From positions 310,001 through 374,000 of the forward strand of contig NZ_DBMV01000021.1 in NCBI RefSeq assembly GCF_002298975.1: a DNA stretch of 64,000 nucleotides, read 5' to 3'. Shown here piece after piece: positions 6,733 through 15,097 of the stretch (its first letter is position 1; each line of letters begins with the position of its first letter). The notes beneath the pieces were generated by a model, which ran no database searches, had not been told where the DNA came from, and saw only the letters and a list, made by a program, of their open reading frames with translations. Position numbers and translations under genes: made by a program. Origin of the DNA: Ralstonia sp. UBA689 (GTDB lineage Bacteria > Pseudomonadota > Gammaproteobacteria > Burkholderiales > Burkholderiaceae).

Positions 6733-7509
6733 ATGTCCGCTTTCAATCAAGAGACCGTTCTGAGCGTCCACCACTGGAACGACTCGCTGTTCAGCTTCAA
6801 GACCACACGCGACCAGGCGCTCCGCTTCCACAACGGCCATTTCGTCATGCTTGGCCTGGAGGTCGAGGGCAAGCCACTAATGCGCGCCTATAGCATCGCC
6901 AGCCCCAATTACGAAGAGCACCTCGAGTTCTTCAGCATCAAGGTCCAGAACGGCCCGCTTACCTCACGTCTGCAGCACCTGAAGGTGGGCGACAAGGTGC
7001 TGGTGAGCAAGAAGCCTGTCGGCACGCTGGTGCTCGATGATCTCCTGCCCGGCAAGAACCTCTACCTGTTCGGCACCGGCACCGGCCTGGCACCGTTCAT
7101 GAGTATCATCCAGGACCCGGAAACCTACGAGCGCTTTGAGAAAGTCGTGCTGCTGCACGGCGTGCGTCAGGTGAGCGAGTTGGCCTATGCCGACTTCATT
7201 ACCAGCGAACTACCGAACAACGAATTCTTCGGCGATCAGGTTCGCGAAAAACTGATCTACTACCCCACCGTCACGCGCGAGCCGTTCCGCAATATGGGTC
7301 GCCTGACCGATCTGGTCGACAGCGGCAAGCTGTTCCAGGACATCGGCTTGGCGCCGCTGGACCCGGCGGTGGATCGCGCCATGATCTGCGGCAGTCCGGC
7401 CATGCTGGATGACACCTGCAAGCTGCTCGATGCGCGCGGCTTCAAGATTTCGCCGCGCATGGGCGAGGCCGGTGATTACGTGATCGAGCGCGCCTTCGTC
7501 GAGAAGTAA
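6733..7509 (+). CDS. fpr: ferredoxin--NADP(+) reductase
   Basis: This 258-residue FAD enzyme moves electrons between NADPH and ferredoxin or flavodoxin. The FAD site RAYSIASPNYEEHLEF and the NADP-binding stretch LFGTGTGLAPFMSI are clear, as is the C-terminal ERAFVEK typical of the bacterial short-type enzyme. Length equals the family norm. The ATG at 6733 aligns with family starts (MSAFNQETVLSVHHWNDSLF). It is a single gene with its own terminator. Confidence 0.95.
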   Translation: MSAFNQETVLSVHHWNDSLFSFKTTRDQALRFHNGHFVMLGLEVEGKPLMRAYSIASPNYEEHLEFFSIKVQNGPLTSRLQHLKVGDKVLVSKKPVGTLVLDDLLPGKNLYLFGTGTGLAPFMSIIQDPETYERFEKVVLLHGVRQVSELAYADFITSELPNNEFFGDQVREKLIYYPTVTREPFRNMGRLTDLVDSGKLFQDIGLAPLDPAVDRAMICGSPAMLDDTCKLLDARGFKISPRMGEAGDYVIERAFVEK

Positions 7510-7530
7510 GCGTCGCGGCTTCTGCGCAAG

Positions 7531-7560
7531 CGCCGGCCTGTGTGCCGGCGTTTTGCTTTT
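7531..7560 (+). terminator. terminator after fpr
   Basis: CGCCGGC (7531-7537), a short loop and GCCGGCG (7544-7550), then a T-rich tract. Confidence 0.8.
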
Positions 7561-7634
7561 GCGCTGCCCCGAGGGCAATCCCGCGTCGGCAAAGGCGGGG
7601 CGCGCGGATACAATTCGCGCCTTGCCCACCACGC

Positions 7635-8639
7635 ATGACCGCAACGATGTCCTTGCCCACCATCGCCATCCTCGCTACCGGCGGCACCATCGCTGGGTCC
7701 GCTGACGACGCCGGCTCAGCCGCGCGTTATCGCGCCGGCGCCGTTCCCATCGATCAACTGCTGGCTGCCAGCAAGCTGGGCCTGGAGCGCATCGCCAACG
7801 TGCGTGCCGAGCAGGTTGCGCAGATCGACAGCAAGGATCTGACCTTCGATGTGTGGGAAAAGCTGGTCGCGCGCATCCGGCATTGGATCGACGTCGAGCG
7901 CGTGGATGGCGTGGCCATCACGCACGGTACCGATACTCTGGAAGAGACGGCAATGCTGCTGCACCTGACGCAGCACACCGATACGCCCATTGTGATGACT
8001 GCGGCGATGCGGCCGTCGACGTCGCTGTCGGCGGATGGTCCGCTGAACCTGCTGAATGCTGTGCGTCTGGCGGTCAATCCGATGTCGCGCGGGCGCGGCG
8101 TGCTGGTGGCGCTCAATCAGCGCGTGCATGCGGCGCGCGATGTGCAGAAGGGGCATACCTACGCGGTCGAGGCATTTGTTTCGCCGGATGTCGGGCCGCT
8201 GGGCTTCATACTCGACGCGCAAGTGCAGTTTCAGCGCGCGGCTCAACGCTTGAGTTCGGCGGATGTGCTACCGATGCCGCCCGCTGGCCAGTGGCCGTGG
8301 GTGGAGGTGCTGGCGAGCTATGCGCAGCCCGACGCGCGCCTGGTCGACACGCTGGTGGCTGCCGGCGTCAAGGGGCTGGTCATTGCCGCCACGGGCGCGG
8401 GTTCCGTCCACGCGAACCTCGAAGTCGTACTGCAGCGGGCGTCCAGTCAGGGCGTGCATGTGCTGCGTTCGACGCGTACCGGCGCTGGCGTGGTGCCTGC
8501 GCAGTCCGAAGGGCAAGGCTGGGCGGCGAGCGGCACGCTCAATCCGTACAAGGCGCGCGTGCTGCTGATGCTGCTTATCGCGGCCGGGCGTGCCCAGGCA
8601 GAAGCGGCCTCGCTCCAGCAAGTCATTGATCGATATTGA
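7635..8639 (+). CDS. L-asparaginase
   Basis: This 334-residue protein shows both asparaginase signatures: ATGGTIAGS at residues 14-22 with the nucleophilic Thr, and ITHGTDTLEETA near 94-105 with the second catalytic Thr-Asp. It converts asparagine to aspartate and ammonia. It resembles type II enzymes in length but has no signal peptide from either ATG (7635 or 7647), so a cytoplasmic location is likely. A TACAAT -10-like box lies at 7609. Its stop codon overlaps the -35 element of the rpsF operon. Confidence 0.92.
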   Translation: MTATMSLPTIAILATGGTIAGSADDAGSAARYRAGAVPIDQLLAASKLGLERIANVRAEQVAQIDSKDLTFDVWEKLVARIRHWIDVERVDGVAITHGTDTLEETAMLLHLTQHTDTPIVMTAAMRPSTSLSADGPLNLLNAVRLAVNPMSRGRGVLVALNQRVHAARDVQKGHTYAVEAFVSPDVGPLGFILDAQVQFQRAAQRLSSADVLPMPPAGQWPWVEVLASYAQPDARLVDTLVAAGVKGLVIAATGAGSVHANLEVVLQRASSQGVHVLRSTRTGAGVVPAQSEGQGWAASGTLNPYKARVLLMLLIAAGRAQAEAASLQQVIDRY

Positions 8640-8665
8640 AAAAATCGCCGGAGTCTGCGTATAAT
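8636..8665 (+). promoter_or_regulatory. sigma-70 promoter of the rpsF-rplI operon
   Basis: TTGAAA (8636-8641), an 18-base spacer and a consensus TATAAT (8660-8665). It is placed about 65 bases before rpsF and overlaps the asparaginase stop codon. Confidence 0.8.
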
Positions 8666-8732
8666 GGCAGGCTATTCAACCTTGCTGCACCGGAGTGTGA
8701 CGCCCGGGCGGCTTAATCCACAAGGAGCGTCA

Positions 8733-9101
8733 ATGCGTCATTACGAAATCGTATTCATCGTCCATCCGGACCAGAGCGAGCAAGTGCCCGCGATGATCGA
8801 GCGCTACAAGAGCACGGTCACCACGCAAGGCGGCAACGTGCACCGCGTCGAGGACTGGGGCCGTCGTCAACTGGCCTATATGATCCAGAAGCTGGCCAAG
8901 GCTCACTACGTGTGCATGAACATCGAATGCGGCAAGGAAACCCTGGCCGAGCTCGAGCACGCGTTCAAGTTCAACGACGCCGTGCTGCGTCACCTCATCG
9001 TTCAGACCAAGAAGGCCGAAACGGCTCCGTCGCCAATGATGAAGGAAGTGCAGCGCGAAGAGGCCAAGAAGGCCGCTGCTCAAACCGAACAGGCCGCCTG
9101 A
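8733..9101 (+). CDS. rpsF: 30S ribosomal protein S6
   Basis: This 122-residue protein starts MRHYEIVFIVHPDQSEQVP, the canonical S6 opening, and has RVEDWGRRQLAYMIQK in the core. It binds 16S rRNA with S18 in the small-subunit platform. An AAGGAG site at 8722-8727 fixes the start. It has an Ala/Lys/Glu-rich tail as in other betaproteobacteria, and is the first gene of rpsF-priB-rpsR-rplI. Confidence 0.98.
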   Translation: MRHYEIVFIVHPDQSEQVPAMIERYKSTVTTQGGNVHRVEDWGRRQLAYMIQKLAKAHYVCMNIECGKETLAELEHAFKFNDAVLRHLIVQTKKAETAPSPMMKEVQREEAKKAAAQTEQAA

Positions 9102-9145
9102 TGTCGCGCGGTGCAGCGCGAAGCAAATGACCGCGCACCGCGAGC

Positions 9146-9472
9146 ATGAACGAAAGCCCCGGGGATAGCGCCATCAACCGTCTGCAGCTCGTCGCCACAC
9201 TGGTCGAGCGCGAGGTGATGCGATACACCCCAGCCGGCGTGCCCATCGTCACTTGCCTGCTGACCTACAGCGGGCAGGCGATGGAAGCGCAGACGGCGCG
9301 ACAGGTCGAGTTTTCGATCGAAGCGCTCGGCGCCGGCAAGATGGCTACTGTTCTGGATCGCATCGCACCGGGCACCGTCCTGGATTGCGTCGGGTTCTTG
9401 GCTCGCAAGCATCGCAGCAGCAAGACACTGGTCTTTCACATCTCCGGATGTAACGTATTCGTAAAGGATTGA
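9146..9472 (+). CDS. priB: primosomal replication protein N
   Basis: This 108-residue protein has a single OB fold related to SSB (INRLQLVATLVEREVMRYTP, GVPIVTCLLTY). PriB stabilises PriA on stalled forks and helps reload DnaB, whose gene is just downstream. It lies between rpsF and rpsR, the conserved place for priB in beta- and gammaproteobacteria, and ends three bases before rpsR. Confidence 0.95.
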   Translation: MNESPGDSAINRLQLVATLVEREVMRYTPAGVPIVTCLLTYSGQAMEAQTARQVEFSIEALGAGKMATVLDRIAPGTVLDCVGFLARKHRSSKTLVFHISGCNVFVKD

Positions 9473-9475
9473 ATC

Positions 9476-9763
9476 ATGGCATTCATGAACAAGAAGCAGC
9501 GCGACGCGAAGAACAAGAAGCGCTTCCAGCAGCAAAACCCGCTGTTCAAGCGCAAGAAGTTCTGCCGCTTCACCGTGGCGGGCGTTGAGCAGATCGACTA
9601 CAAGGACGTCGATCTGCTCAAGGACTTCATCGGCGAGAACGGCAAGATCACCCCGGCCCGCCTGACCGGCACGCGCTCGATCTATCAGCGCCAGCTCGAT
9701 ACGGCCATCAAGCGTGCGCGTTTCCTCGCGCTGATGCCGTACACCGATCAGCACAAGAAGTAA
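9476..9763 (+). CDS. rpsR: 30S ribosomal protein S18
   Basis: This 95-residue basic protein has the S18 core RKKFCRFTVAGVEQIDYKD and TGTRSIYQRQLDTAIKRARF. Its N-terminal extension (MNKKQRDAKNKKRFQQQ) is Lys-rich, as in other Burkholderiales. It pairs with S6 on the ribosome platform. Confidence 0.98.
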   Translation: MAFMNKKQRDAKNKKRFQQQNPLFKRKKFCRFTVAGVEQIDYKDVDLLKDFIGENGKITPARLTGTRSIYQRQLDTAIKRARFLALMPYTDQHKK

Positions 9764-9787
9764 TCGGCGGGATAAGGAGAATAAACG

Positions 9788-10240
9788 ATGCAAGTCATTC
9801 TGCTGGAAAAGGTCATCAACCTGGGCAACCTGGGCGACGTGGTGCGTGTGAAGGACGGTTACGCCCGTAACTTCCTGATTCCGCAAAAGCAAGCACGTCG
9901 TGCCACGGCTTCGGCGATCAAGGAATTCGAAGCCCGCCGCGCTGAACTGGAAAAGCTGGCCGCTGAAAAGCTGGCTGCTGCGCAAGCCGAAGGCGAGAAG
10001 CTGAACGGCCTGACGCTGCAACTGTCGCAAAAGGCTGGTGTGGACGGTCGCCTGTTTGGCTCCGTCACCAACCACGACATCGCCGACGCACTGGTTGCGC
10101 AAGGCTTCAAGGTCGAGAAGGCGCAAGTGCGTCTGCCGAACGGCCCGCTGAAGACTGTCGGCGACCACCCGGTCGTCGTGTCGCTGCACACCGATGTGGC
10201 GGTCGATGTGACCGTGTCGGTGCTGGGCGAGTCCGTCTAA
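9788..10240 (+). CDS. rplI: 50S ribosomal protein L9
   Basis: This 150-residue protein starts MQVILLEKVINLGNLGDVVR and has the connecting helix (EARRAELEKLAAEKLAAAQA) between its two globular rRNA-binding domains. It is preceded by an AAGGAG site and is the last gene of the ribosomal operon before a terminator. Confidence 0.98.
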   Translation: MQVILLEKVINLGNLGDVVRVKDGYARNFLIPQKQARRATASAIKEFEARRAELEKLAAEKLAAAQAEGEKLNGLTLQLSQKAGVDGRLFGSVTNHDIADALVAQGFKVEKAQVRLPNGPLKTVGDHPVVVSLHTDVAVDVTVSVLGESV

Positions 10241-10293
10241 GCGCGTACGCTGCACCTCGCGGCGACCGGGTAGCCGGCTGGCGCGAGTCAAGA

Positions 10294-10324
10294 AGGCAGG
10301 GACGAAAGTCTCTGCCTTTTTTTG
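10294..10324 (+). terminator. terminator of the rpsF-rplI operon
   Basis: AGGCAG...CTGCCT stem with an inner GAC/GTC and GAAA loop, followed by seven or more Ts. Confidence 0.88.
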
Positions 10325-10370
10325 TTGGCTTTTGTATCAGGGATCCAGATTGAAGACCGAGCAGCGCCGC

Positions 10371-10376
10371 TATAAT
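10371..10376 (+). promoter_or_regulatory. -10 element of dnaB, suggesting a leaderless mRNA
   Basis: A consensus TATAAT ends six bases before the dnaB ATG (10383), so the expected start point is at the A of the start codon. A TTGAAG at 10350 gives only a 15-base spacer. No ribosome-binding site is visible. Confidence 0.55.
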
Positions 10377-10382
10377 CCCGCC

Positions 10383-11771
10383 ATGAACGCGCCATCCGAT
10401 CCCCAGCTTGATTCCCTCAAGGTGCCGCCACATTCCATCGAGGCCGAACAGTCGGTGCTCGGCGGGCTGCTGCTGGACAACGCCGCCTGGGATCGCATTG
10501 CCGATTTCATCAACGAGCACGATTTCTACCGTTACGATCACCGGCTGATCTTTCACAACATCGGCAAGTTGATCTCGCAAGCCAAGCCGGCCGACGTGAT
10601 CACGGTGTACGAGCAACTACAGGCGGCGGGCAAGGCGGAAGAGGTGGGTGGCCTGGCTTACCTGAATGCGCTCGCGCAGAACACGCCGAGCGCCGCCAAC
10701 ATCCGCCGTTACGCGGAAATCGTCCGCGATCGCGGTGTGCTGCGCCAACTGGTGACGATTGCTGATGAGATCTCCGCCGGTGCCTTCAACCCGCAGGGCC
10801 GCGACGTGCGCCAACTGCTGGATGAAGCCGAATCCAAGGTGTTCGCGATTGCCGAAGAGGGCGCGCGCGGGCAGAAGGGCTTCCTGGAAATCCAGCCGCT
10901 GCTGACGCAGGTGGTCGAGCGCATCGACGAGTTGTACCACCGCGATAGCCAGAGTGACATCACCGGTATACCGACGGGTTTCGTTGACCTCGATCGCATG
11001 ACCAGCGGTATGCAGGGAGGTGACCTGATCATCGTGGCCGGCCGCCCATCGATGGGTAAGACGGCCTTCTCGCTGAACATCGGCGAGCATGTCGCGGTTG
11101 AGCAGGGCCTGCCGGTGGCGGTGTTCTCGATGGAAATGGCGGGCACACAGCTCGCCATGCGTATGCTGGGTTCGGTTGGGCGACTGGACCAGCATCGCCT
11201 GCGTACGGGCCGCCTGCTCGACGAGGATTGGCCGCGTCTGACGCACTCCATTCAAAAGATGAACGATGCGCAGCTCTTTATCGATGAGACGCCGGCGCTG
11301 AACCCGATGGAGCTGCGCGCGCGTTCGCGCCGACTGGCCCGGCAGTGCGGGCAACTTGGCCTGATCATCATCGACTACCTGCAGCTCATGTCAGGCTCGG
11401 GCGGCGGCGAGAACCGTGCGACCGAGATCTCGGAAATCTCGCGTTCGCTCAAGGGGTTGGCCAAGGAACTGAATTGCCCGGTGATCGCGCTGTCGCAGCT
11501 CAACCGAAGCCTCGAGCAGCGCCCGAACAAGCGCCCGGTGATGTCGGACTTGCGGGAATCCGGCGCCATCGAACAGGATGCCGACGTGATTCTGTTCATC
11601 TACCGCGACCAGGTTTACAACCCCGATTCTCCGGATAAGGGCACCGCAGAAATCATCATCGGTAAGCAGCGTAACGGCCCGATCGGCACCGTTCGGCTTA
11701 CATTCCTGGGCGAATACACGAAGTTTGATAACTTCACCGGGGGCAACGCTTTCTTCGACAACGACACGTGA
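10383..11771 (+). CDS. dnaB: replicative DNA helicase DnaB
   Basis: This 462-residue hexameric helicase unwinds DNA at the replication fork. The N-terminal domain has HSIEAEQSVLGGLLLDN. The RecA-like domain carries Walker A GRPSMGKTA (about 220-228), Walker B LIIIDYLQLM, and the terminal motif with QRNGPIGTV. Length matches the family and no intein interrupts it. The ATG at 10383 aligns with family starts. priB, whose product works at the same reloading step, is just upstream. Confidence 0.97.
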   Translation: MNAPSDPQLDSLKVPPHSIEAEQSVLGGLLLDNAAWDRIADFINEHDFYRYDHRLIFHNIGKLISQAKPADVITVYEQLQAAGKAEEVGGLAYLNALAQNTPSAANIRRYAEIVRDRGVLRQLVTIADEISAGAFNPQGRDVRQLLDEAESKVFAIAEEGARGQKGFLEIQPLLTQVVERIDELYHRDSQSDITGIPTGFVDLDRMTSGMQGGDLIIVAGRPSMGKTAFSLNIGEHVAVEQGLPVAVFSMEMAGTQLAMRMLGSVGRLDQHRLRTGRLLDEDWPRLTHSIQKMNDAQLFIDETPALNPMELRARSRRLARQCGQLGLIIIDYLQLMSGSGGGENRATEISEISRSLKGLAKELNCPVIALSQLNRSLEQRPNKRPVMSDLRESGAIEQDADVILFIYRDQVYNPDSPDKGTAEIIIGKQRNGPIGTVRLTFLGEYTKFDNFTGGNAFFDNDT

Positions 11772-11922
11772 CCCGTATTGCATGTCGGGCTGCCACAACG
11801 TGCCACGCGTGGCGCGCGATGGGTTCCGGTAAAATATTGCGCTTTGATGACAGCGTCGGCGGTGATCCCGCTCGGCGCTGTTTTTACAACTCTCCTGCGT
11901 TTTCCCGTTTTCAAGGATCATC

Positions 11923-12549
11923 ATGTTCGGTCGCTTCATGCCCACCGAAGGCAAGTTTTTCGAGTACTTCAACCAGCACGCCGAGTGCGCCGTCAAAGCG
12001 GCCCATGCGCTCAAGGAGCTGGTCAACGACTTGCCCAACGCTGAATTGCATGCGCGCAACGTGCAGAACTTCGAGAAGAAGGCCGACCGCATCACGCACG
12101 ACACGATCGAGCTGCTGCACAAGACCTTCATCACGCCGCTCGATCGCGACGAGATCCACAAGCTGATCACGACGATGGACGACATCCTCGACCTGATGGA
12201 GGACGTGTCGCTCACCATCACGCTGTACGACGTCACCAACGTGACCGACGAATCGCGCCAGCTTGCAAACATCTGCGTAGCCTGCTGCGAAGAGGTCCGC
12301 AAGGCCGTGGCACTGCTCGACGACATGAACAACGGCCGCCAGATCCTGACCATCGCGCAGGAGATCGACCGCCTTGAGTCCGATGCCGACCGCGTGATGC
12401 GCGCCGCCATGGCCAAGCTGTTCCGCACCGAGAACGACATCAAGCTGCTGATCAAGCTCAAGGCAATCTACGAGCAACTGGAGAGCGTCACCGACCGTTG
12501 CGAGGATGTTGCCAACATCATCGAAGGCATCGTGCTCGAGAACGCCTGA
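11923..12549 (+). CDS. DUF47 family PhoU-like protein
   Basis: This 208-residue all-helical protein (MFGRFMPTEGKFFEYFNQHA; FEKKADRITHDTIELLHKTF; ITTMDDILDLMEDV) belongs to the DUF47/PhoU-like family. Such proteins are almost always encoded next to PiT phosphate transporters and are thought to modulate them. The pit gene follows 14 bases later, so a two-gene operon is likely. A GTAAAATATTG element near 11829 could be the promoter. Confidence 0.92.
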   Translation: MFGRFMPTEGKFFEYFNQHAECAVKAAHALKELVNDLPNAELHARNVQNFEKKADRITHDTIELLHKTFITPLDRDEIHKLITTMDDILDLMEDVSLTITLYDVTNVTDESRQLANICVACCEEVRKAVALLDDMNNGRQILTIAQEIDRLESDADRVMRAAMAKLFRTENDIKLLIKLKAIYEQLESVTDRCEDVANIIEGIVLENA

Positions 12550-12563
12550 CGAGACGACGCCTC

Positions 12564-13574
12564 ATGCATACGCTTCAGATCAGTCTCTGGGTGGTCGTTC
12601 TGCTGGTGGCACTGGCCATCGTGTTCGACTTCATGAACGGCTTCCACGATGCGGCCAACTCCATCGCCACGGTGGTGTCGACCGGCGTGCTCAAGCCGCA
12701 GCAGGCGGTGGCCATGGCCGCGGCCTGCAACGTGATCGCCATCTTCATCTTCCACCTCAAGGTGGCGACCACGGTGGGCCGCGATACGATCGACCCAGCC
12801 ATCGTCGATCATTACGTCATCTTTGGTGCATTGATGGGTGCCATCGCGTGGAACATCATCACGTGGTACTACGGCATTCCGTCCAGCTCGTCGCATGCGC
12901 TGATTGGCGGGCTGGTGGGCTCGGCGGTGGCCAAGTCGGGCACGGGCTCGCTGGTGGCCGGCGGCCTGCTCAAGACGGTGGCGTTCATCCTGATTTCGCC
13001 GCTGCTGGGCTTCATTCTGGGCTCGCTGCTGATGGTGGCGGTGTCCTGGCTGTTTTTCCGCACGCCGCCATCCAGGGTGGATCGCTGGTTCCGGCGGTTG
13101 CAGTTGCTCTCGGCGTCGCTGTACAGCCTGGGCCACGGCGGCAACGATGCACAGAAGACCATCGGCATCATCTGGATGCTGCTGATCGCAGGCGGTTATG
13201 CCTCGGCCACGGCGGATACGCCGCCGGTGTGGGTCATCGTCTGCTGCTATGTGGCGATCGGTCTAGGCACACTGTTGGGCGGCTGGCGGATCGTGCGCAC
13301 GATGGGCCAGAAAATCACCAAACTCAAGCCCGTGGGTGGTTTTTGCGCTGAAACCGGTGGTGCGCTGACACTGTTCTTCGCTTCGGCGCTGGGTGTGCCG
13401 GTGTCGACTACGCACACCATCACCGGGGCCATCGTTGGCGTGGGGTCTGCACAGAAGGCGTCGGCAGTGCGCTGGGGTGTGGCGGGCAACATCGTCTGGG
13501 CGTGGATCCTGACGATTCCCGCATCGGCCTTCATGGCGGCCATCGCCTGGTGGGTCGGCAAGCACGTGCTGTAA
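12564..13574 (+). CDS. pit: PiT-family inorganic phosphate permease
   Basis: This 336-residue protein has about ten membrane segments with the duplicated PiT signature: FDFMNGFHDAANSIATVV in the N-terminal half and GHGGNDAQKTIGII in the C-terminal half. It would take up metal-phosphate by proton symport at low affinity. The ATG at 12564 is preferred because the upstream in-frame extension is Arg-rich and unlike the family. It follows the DUF47 gene and ends at a strong terminator. Confidence 0.95.
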   Translation: MHTLQISLWVVVLLVALAIVFDFMNGFHDAANSIATVVSTGVLKPQQAVAMAAACNVIAIFIFHLKVATTVGRDTIDPAIVDHYVIFGALMGAIAWNIITWYYGIPSSSSHALIGGLVGSAVAKSGTGSLVAGGLLKTVAFILISPLLGFILGSLLMVAVSWLFFRTPPSRVDRWFRRLQLLSASLYSLGHGGNDAQKTIGIIWMLLIAGGYASATADTPPVWVIVCCYVAIGLGTLLGGWRIVRTMGQKITKLKPVGGFCAETGGALTLFFASALGVPVSTTHTITGAIVGVGSAQKASAVRWGVAGNIVWAWILTIPASAFMAAIAWWVGKHVL

Positions 13575-13597
13575 CCTCGCCTGTGCCGAACAAACGA

Positions 13598-13624
13598 AAC
13601 GCCCACCAACCGGTGGGCGTTTTG
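13598..13624 (+). terminator. bidirectional terminator between pit and the NlpC/P60 gene
   Basis: AACGCCCACC / GGTGGGCGTT with a four-base loop and flanking A- and T-tracts. It is placed between convergent genes. Confidence 0.85.
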
Positions 13625-13643
13625 CATTGGCATGGGCGATGCG

Positions 13644-14390
13644 CTATTGCGTGGCGAAGCGGGCGATCGGGTCGTCGTCCACTGGCGGTGCCGCGACAGC
13701 CGGCGTGCGCGTCATCATCAGACTGTCAGTTTGGACGCCGCGTGCACGGGCGAGGGTGCCAAGCGGGTCATCGTCGACCGGCCGGGCCGGCGCGGAAGAT
13801 GTCGAGAGGATCGGCATGGCTGCCGGAGCATCGGGCAGATTGTTTGCCGCCACCACGCGGCGTGCGCCCATATAACGGCTTGCCCAGTACGACTTGGTCA
13901 TGTCTTCCAGGCGCACCGTGCCGCCGGTAGATGGCGCATGTACGAAGCGGTTCTGGCCGACATAGATGCCGACATGCGAGTTCGGCTGGCCTGTGGTGTT
14001 GAAGAACACGAGGTCGCCCGAAGCCACGTCACGGCGTTCCAGCGGGGTGCCGCGCCGCCCCATCTCGGAGGCGGTGCGCGGCAGGTTGACGGAAGCAGCG
14101 CGCTGCACGACGTAGCGCACGAGCCCGCTGCAATCGAAGCCGCTGTCCGGGGTGTTGCCGCCGTACCGGTAGGGCGTGCCGACCAGTGCCATTGCTTCGA
14201 TGGAGATTTCCTCCAAGCCGGCGCTCGGATCGTTGATTCCGGCGCCGCGCGTGCGCAGCCCGCTGGTGTCGCGTGATGCGTTTGTGCGAGTGGGTGTCGA
14301 CGAGCAGGCGGACAGCAGGCAGACCAGTGCCAGCAGGGCGGCGCCTGCCAGGCGGTTACTGCCAAGGGGAGAGCCGTGCCACGTCAGCAT
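13644..14390 (-). CDS. NlpC/P60 peptidoglycan endopeptidase, lipoprotein
   Basis: This 248-residue protein has a lipoprotein signal ending in the lipobox LLSAC (Cys near 29), so it is membrane-anchored in the envelope. The NlpC/P60 domain has the catalytic Cys in FDCSGLVRY and His in SHVGIYVG, with a further His in RFVHAP. It should cut cell-wall stem peptides. The tail is unusual: a proline-rich linker with two copies of PVDDDP (in PVDDDPLGTLA and PVDDDPIARFA), possibly a protein-binding repeat. Confidence 0.92.
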   Translation of the reverse strand: MLTWHGSPLGSNRLAGAALLALVCLLSACSSTPTRTNASRDTSGLRTRGAGINDPSAGLEEISIEAMALVGTPYRYGGNTPDSGFDCSGLVRYVVQRAASVNLPRTASEMGRRGTPLERRDVASGDLVFFNTTGQPNSHVGIYVGQNRFVHAPSTGGTVRLEDMTKSYWASRYMGARRVVAANNLPDAPAAMPILSTSSAPARPVDDDPLGTLARARGVQTDSLMMTRTPAVAAPPVDDDPIARFATQ

Positions 14391-14552
14391 GCGCCATCAG
14401 GAGAATCCGGATAGCTCGCATGCTATGCGTTCGGCGCCAGAATGCCAAACCCGAGGCAAACCGCGCCAACCTGGATGTTGGCAGGGCGCAACGCCAAGCG
14501 GGGCGCGGGTTCGTCGATCCGACCCCGATGGCGTCGCGTTCTGCAGGCAGTT

Positions 14553-14978
14553 TTACCAGCGGAGCTGGATGTTACGCGTGCTGCCGGTCTGCACCGTGGC
14601 GCGCTTGGTGGTGCCTTCGTACGTAGCGATGACGTTGTAGCTGGCTGGCGGTGCCTTGATCAGGCAGCGCGGGCCATCAGCGTGGAAGCTTGCGACCTCC
14701 TTGCCGTGGCGCGTGAGCTGAACTTCCACGTCGGCCAGGTATTCGCCGCGCGGCCCCTGCGTGAACAGCAAGGACAGGTTGTAGTTGCGCGCATCGGCAT
14801 TCAGCGCCTCTTGTTCATCCTGTGCGACGCCACCGCAGACGTAGCGGATCTGGCCGGTGGTCTGTGGCGTCAGGTCGTTGCCAAACGCAGAGGACACGCC
14901 GGCGGACAACAGTATCGCCAGCGCAACCAACGACCGCATCGAGCATGTACGGGATTGCGGGTTTCGCTGCGTGAGCAT
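14553..14978 (-). CDS. small exported hypothetical protein
   Basis: This 141-residue protein has a Sec signal (SLVALAILLSAGVSSAFG) and a mature part with QIRYVCGGVAQDEQEALNA, YLADVEVQLTRHGKEVASF and GPRCLIKAPPASYNVIATYE. The last part looks like the beta-sandwich repeats of carboxypeptidase-regulatory-like domains. Two cysteines could form a disulfide. A GGAGG site seven bases upstream supports the ATG at 14978. The function is unknown; a periplasmic location is likely. Confidence 0.72.
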   Translation of the reverse strand: MLTQRNPQSRTCSMRSLVALAILLSAGVSSAFGNDLTPQTTGQIRYVCGGVAQDEQEALNADARNYNLSLLFTQGPRGEYLADVEVQLTRHGKEVASFHADGPRCLIKAPPASYNVIATYEGTTKRATVQTGSTRNIQLRW

Positions 14979-15022
14979 TGTCGGGCCTCCATCAGGTCAA
15001 TGATCGGCATCTGCTACGTAGC

Positions 15023-15050
15023 AAAAAAAAGGCCGCGCAACAGCGCGGCC
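15023..15050 (-). terminator. terminator of the phoH-like gene
   Basis: GGCCGCGC (15031-15038) pairs with GCGCGGCC (15043-15050) and is followed on the minus strand by eight Ts. Confidence 0.88.
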
Positions 15051-15097
15051 CCTTGGCACAACAGTTTACGGCGAACGGAATCGCCGCGGTATGACGG

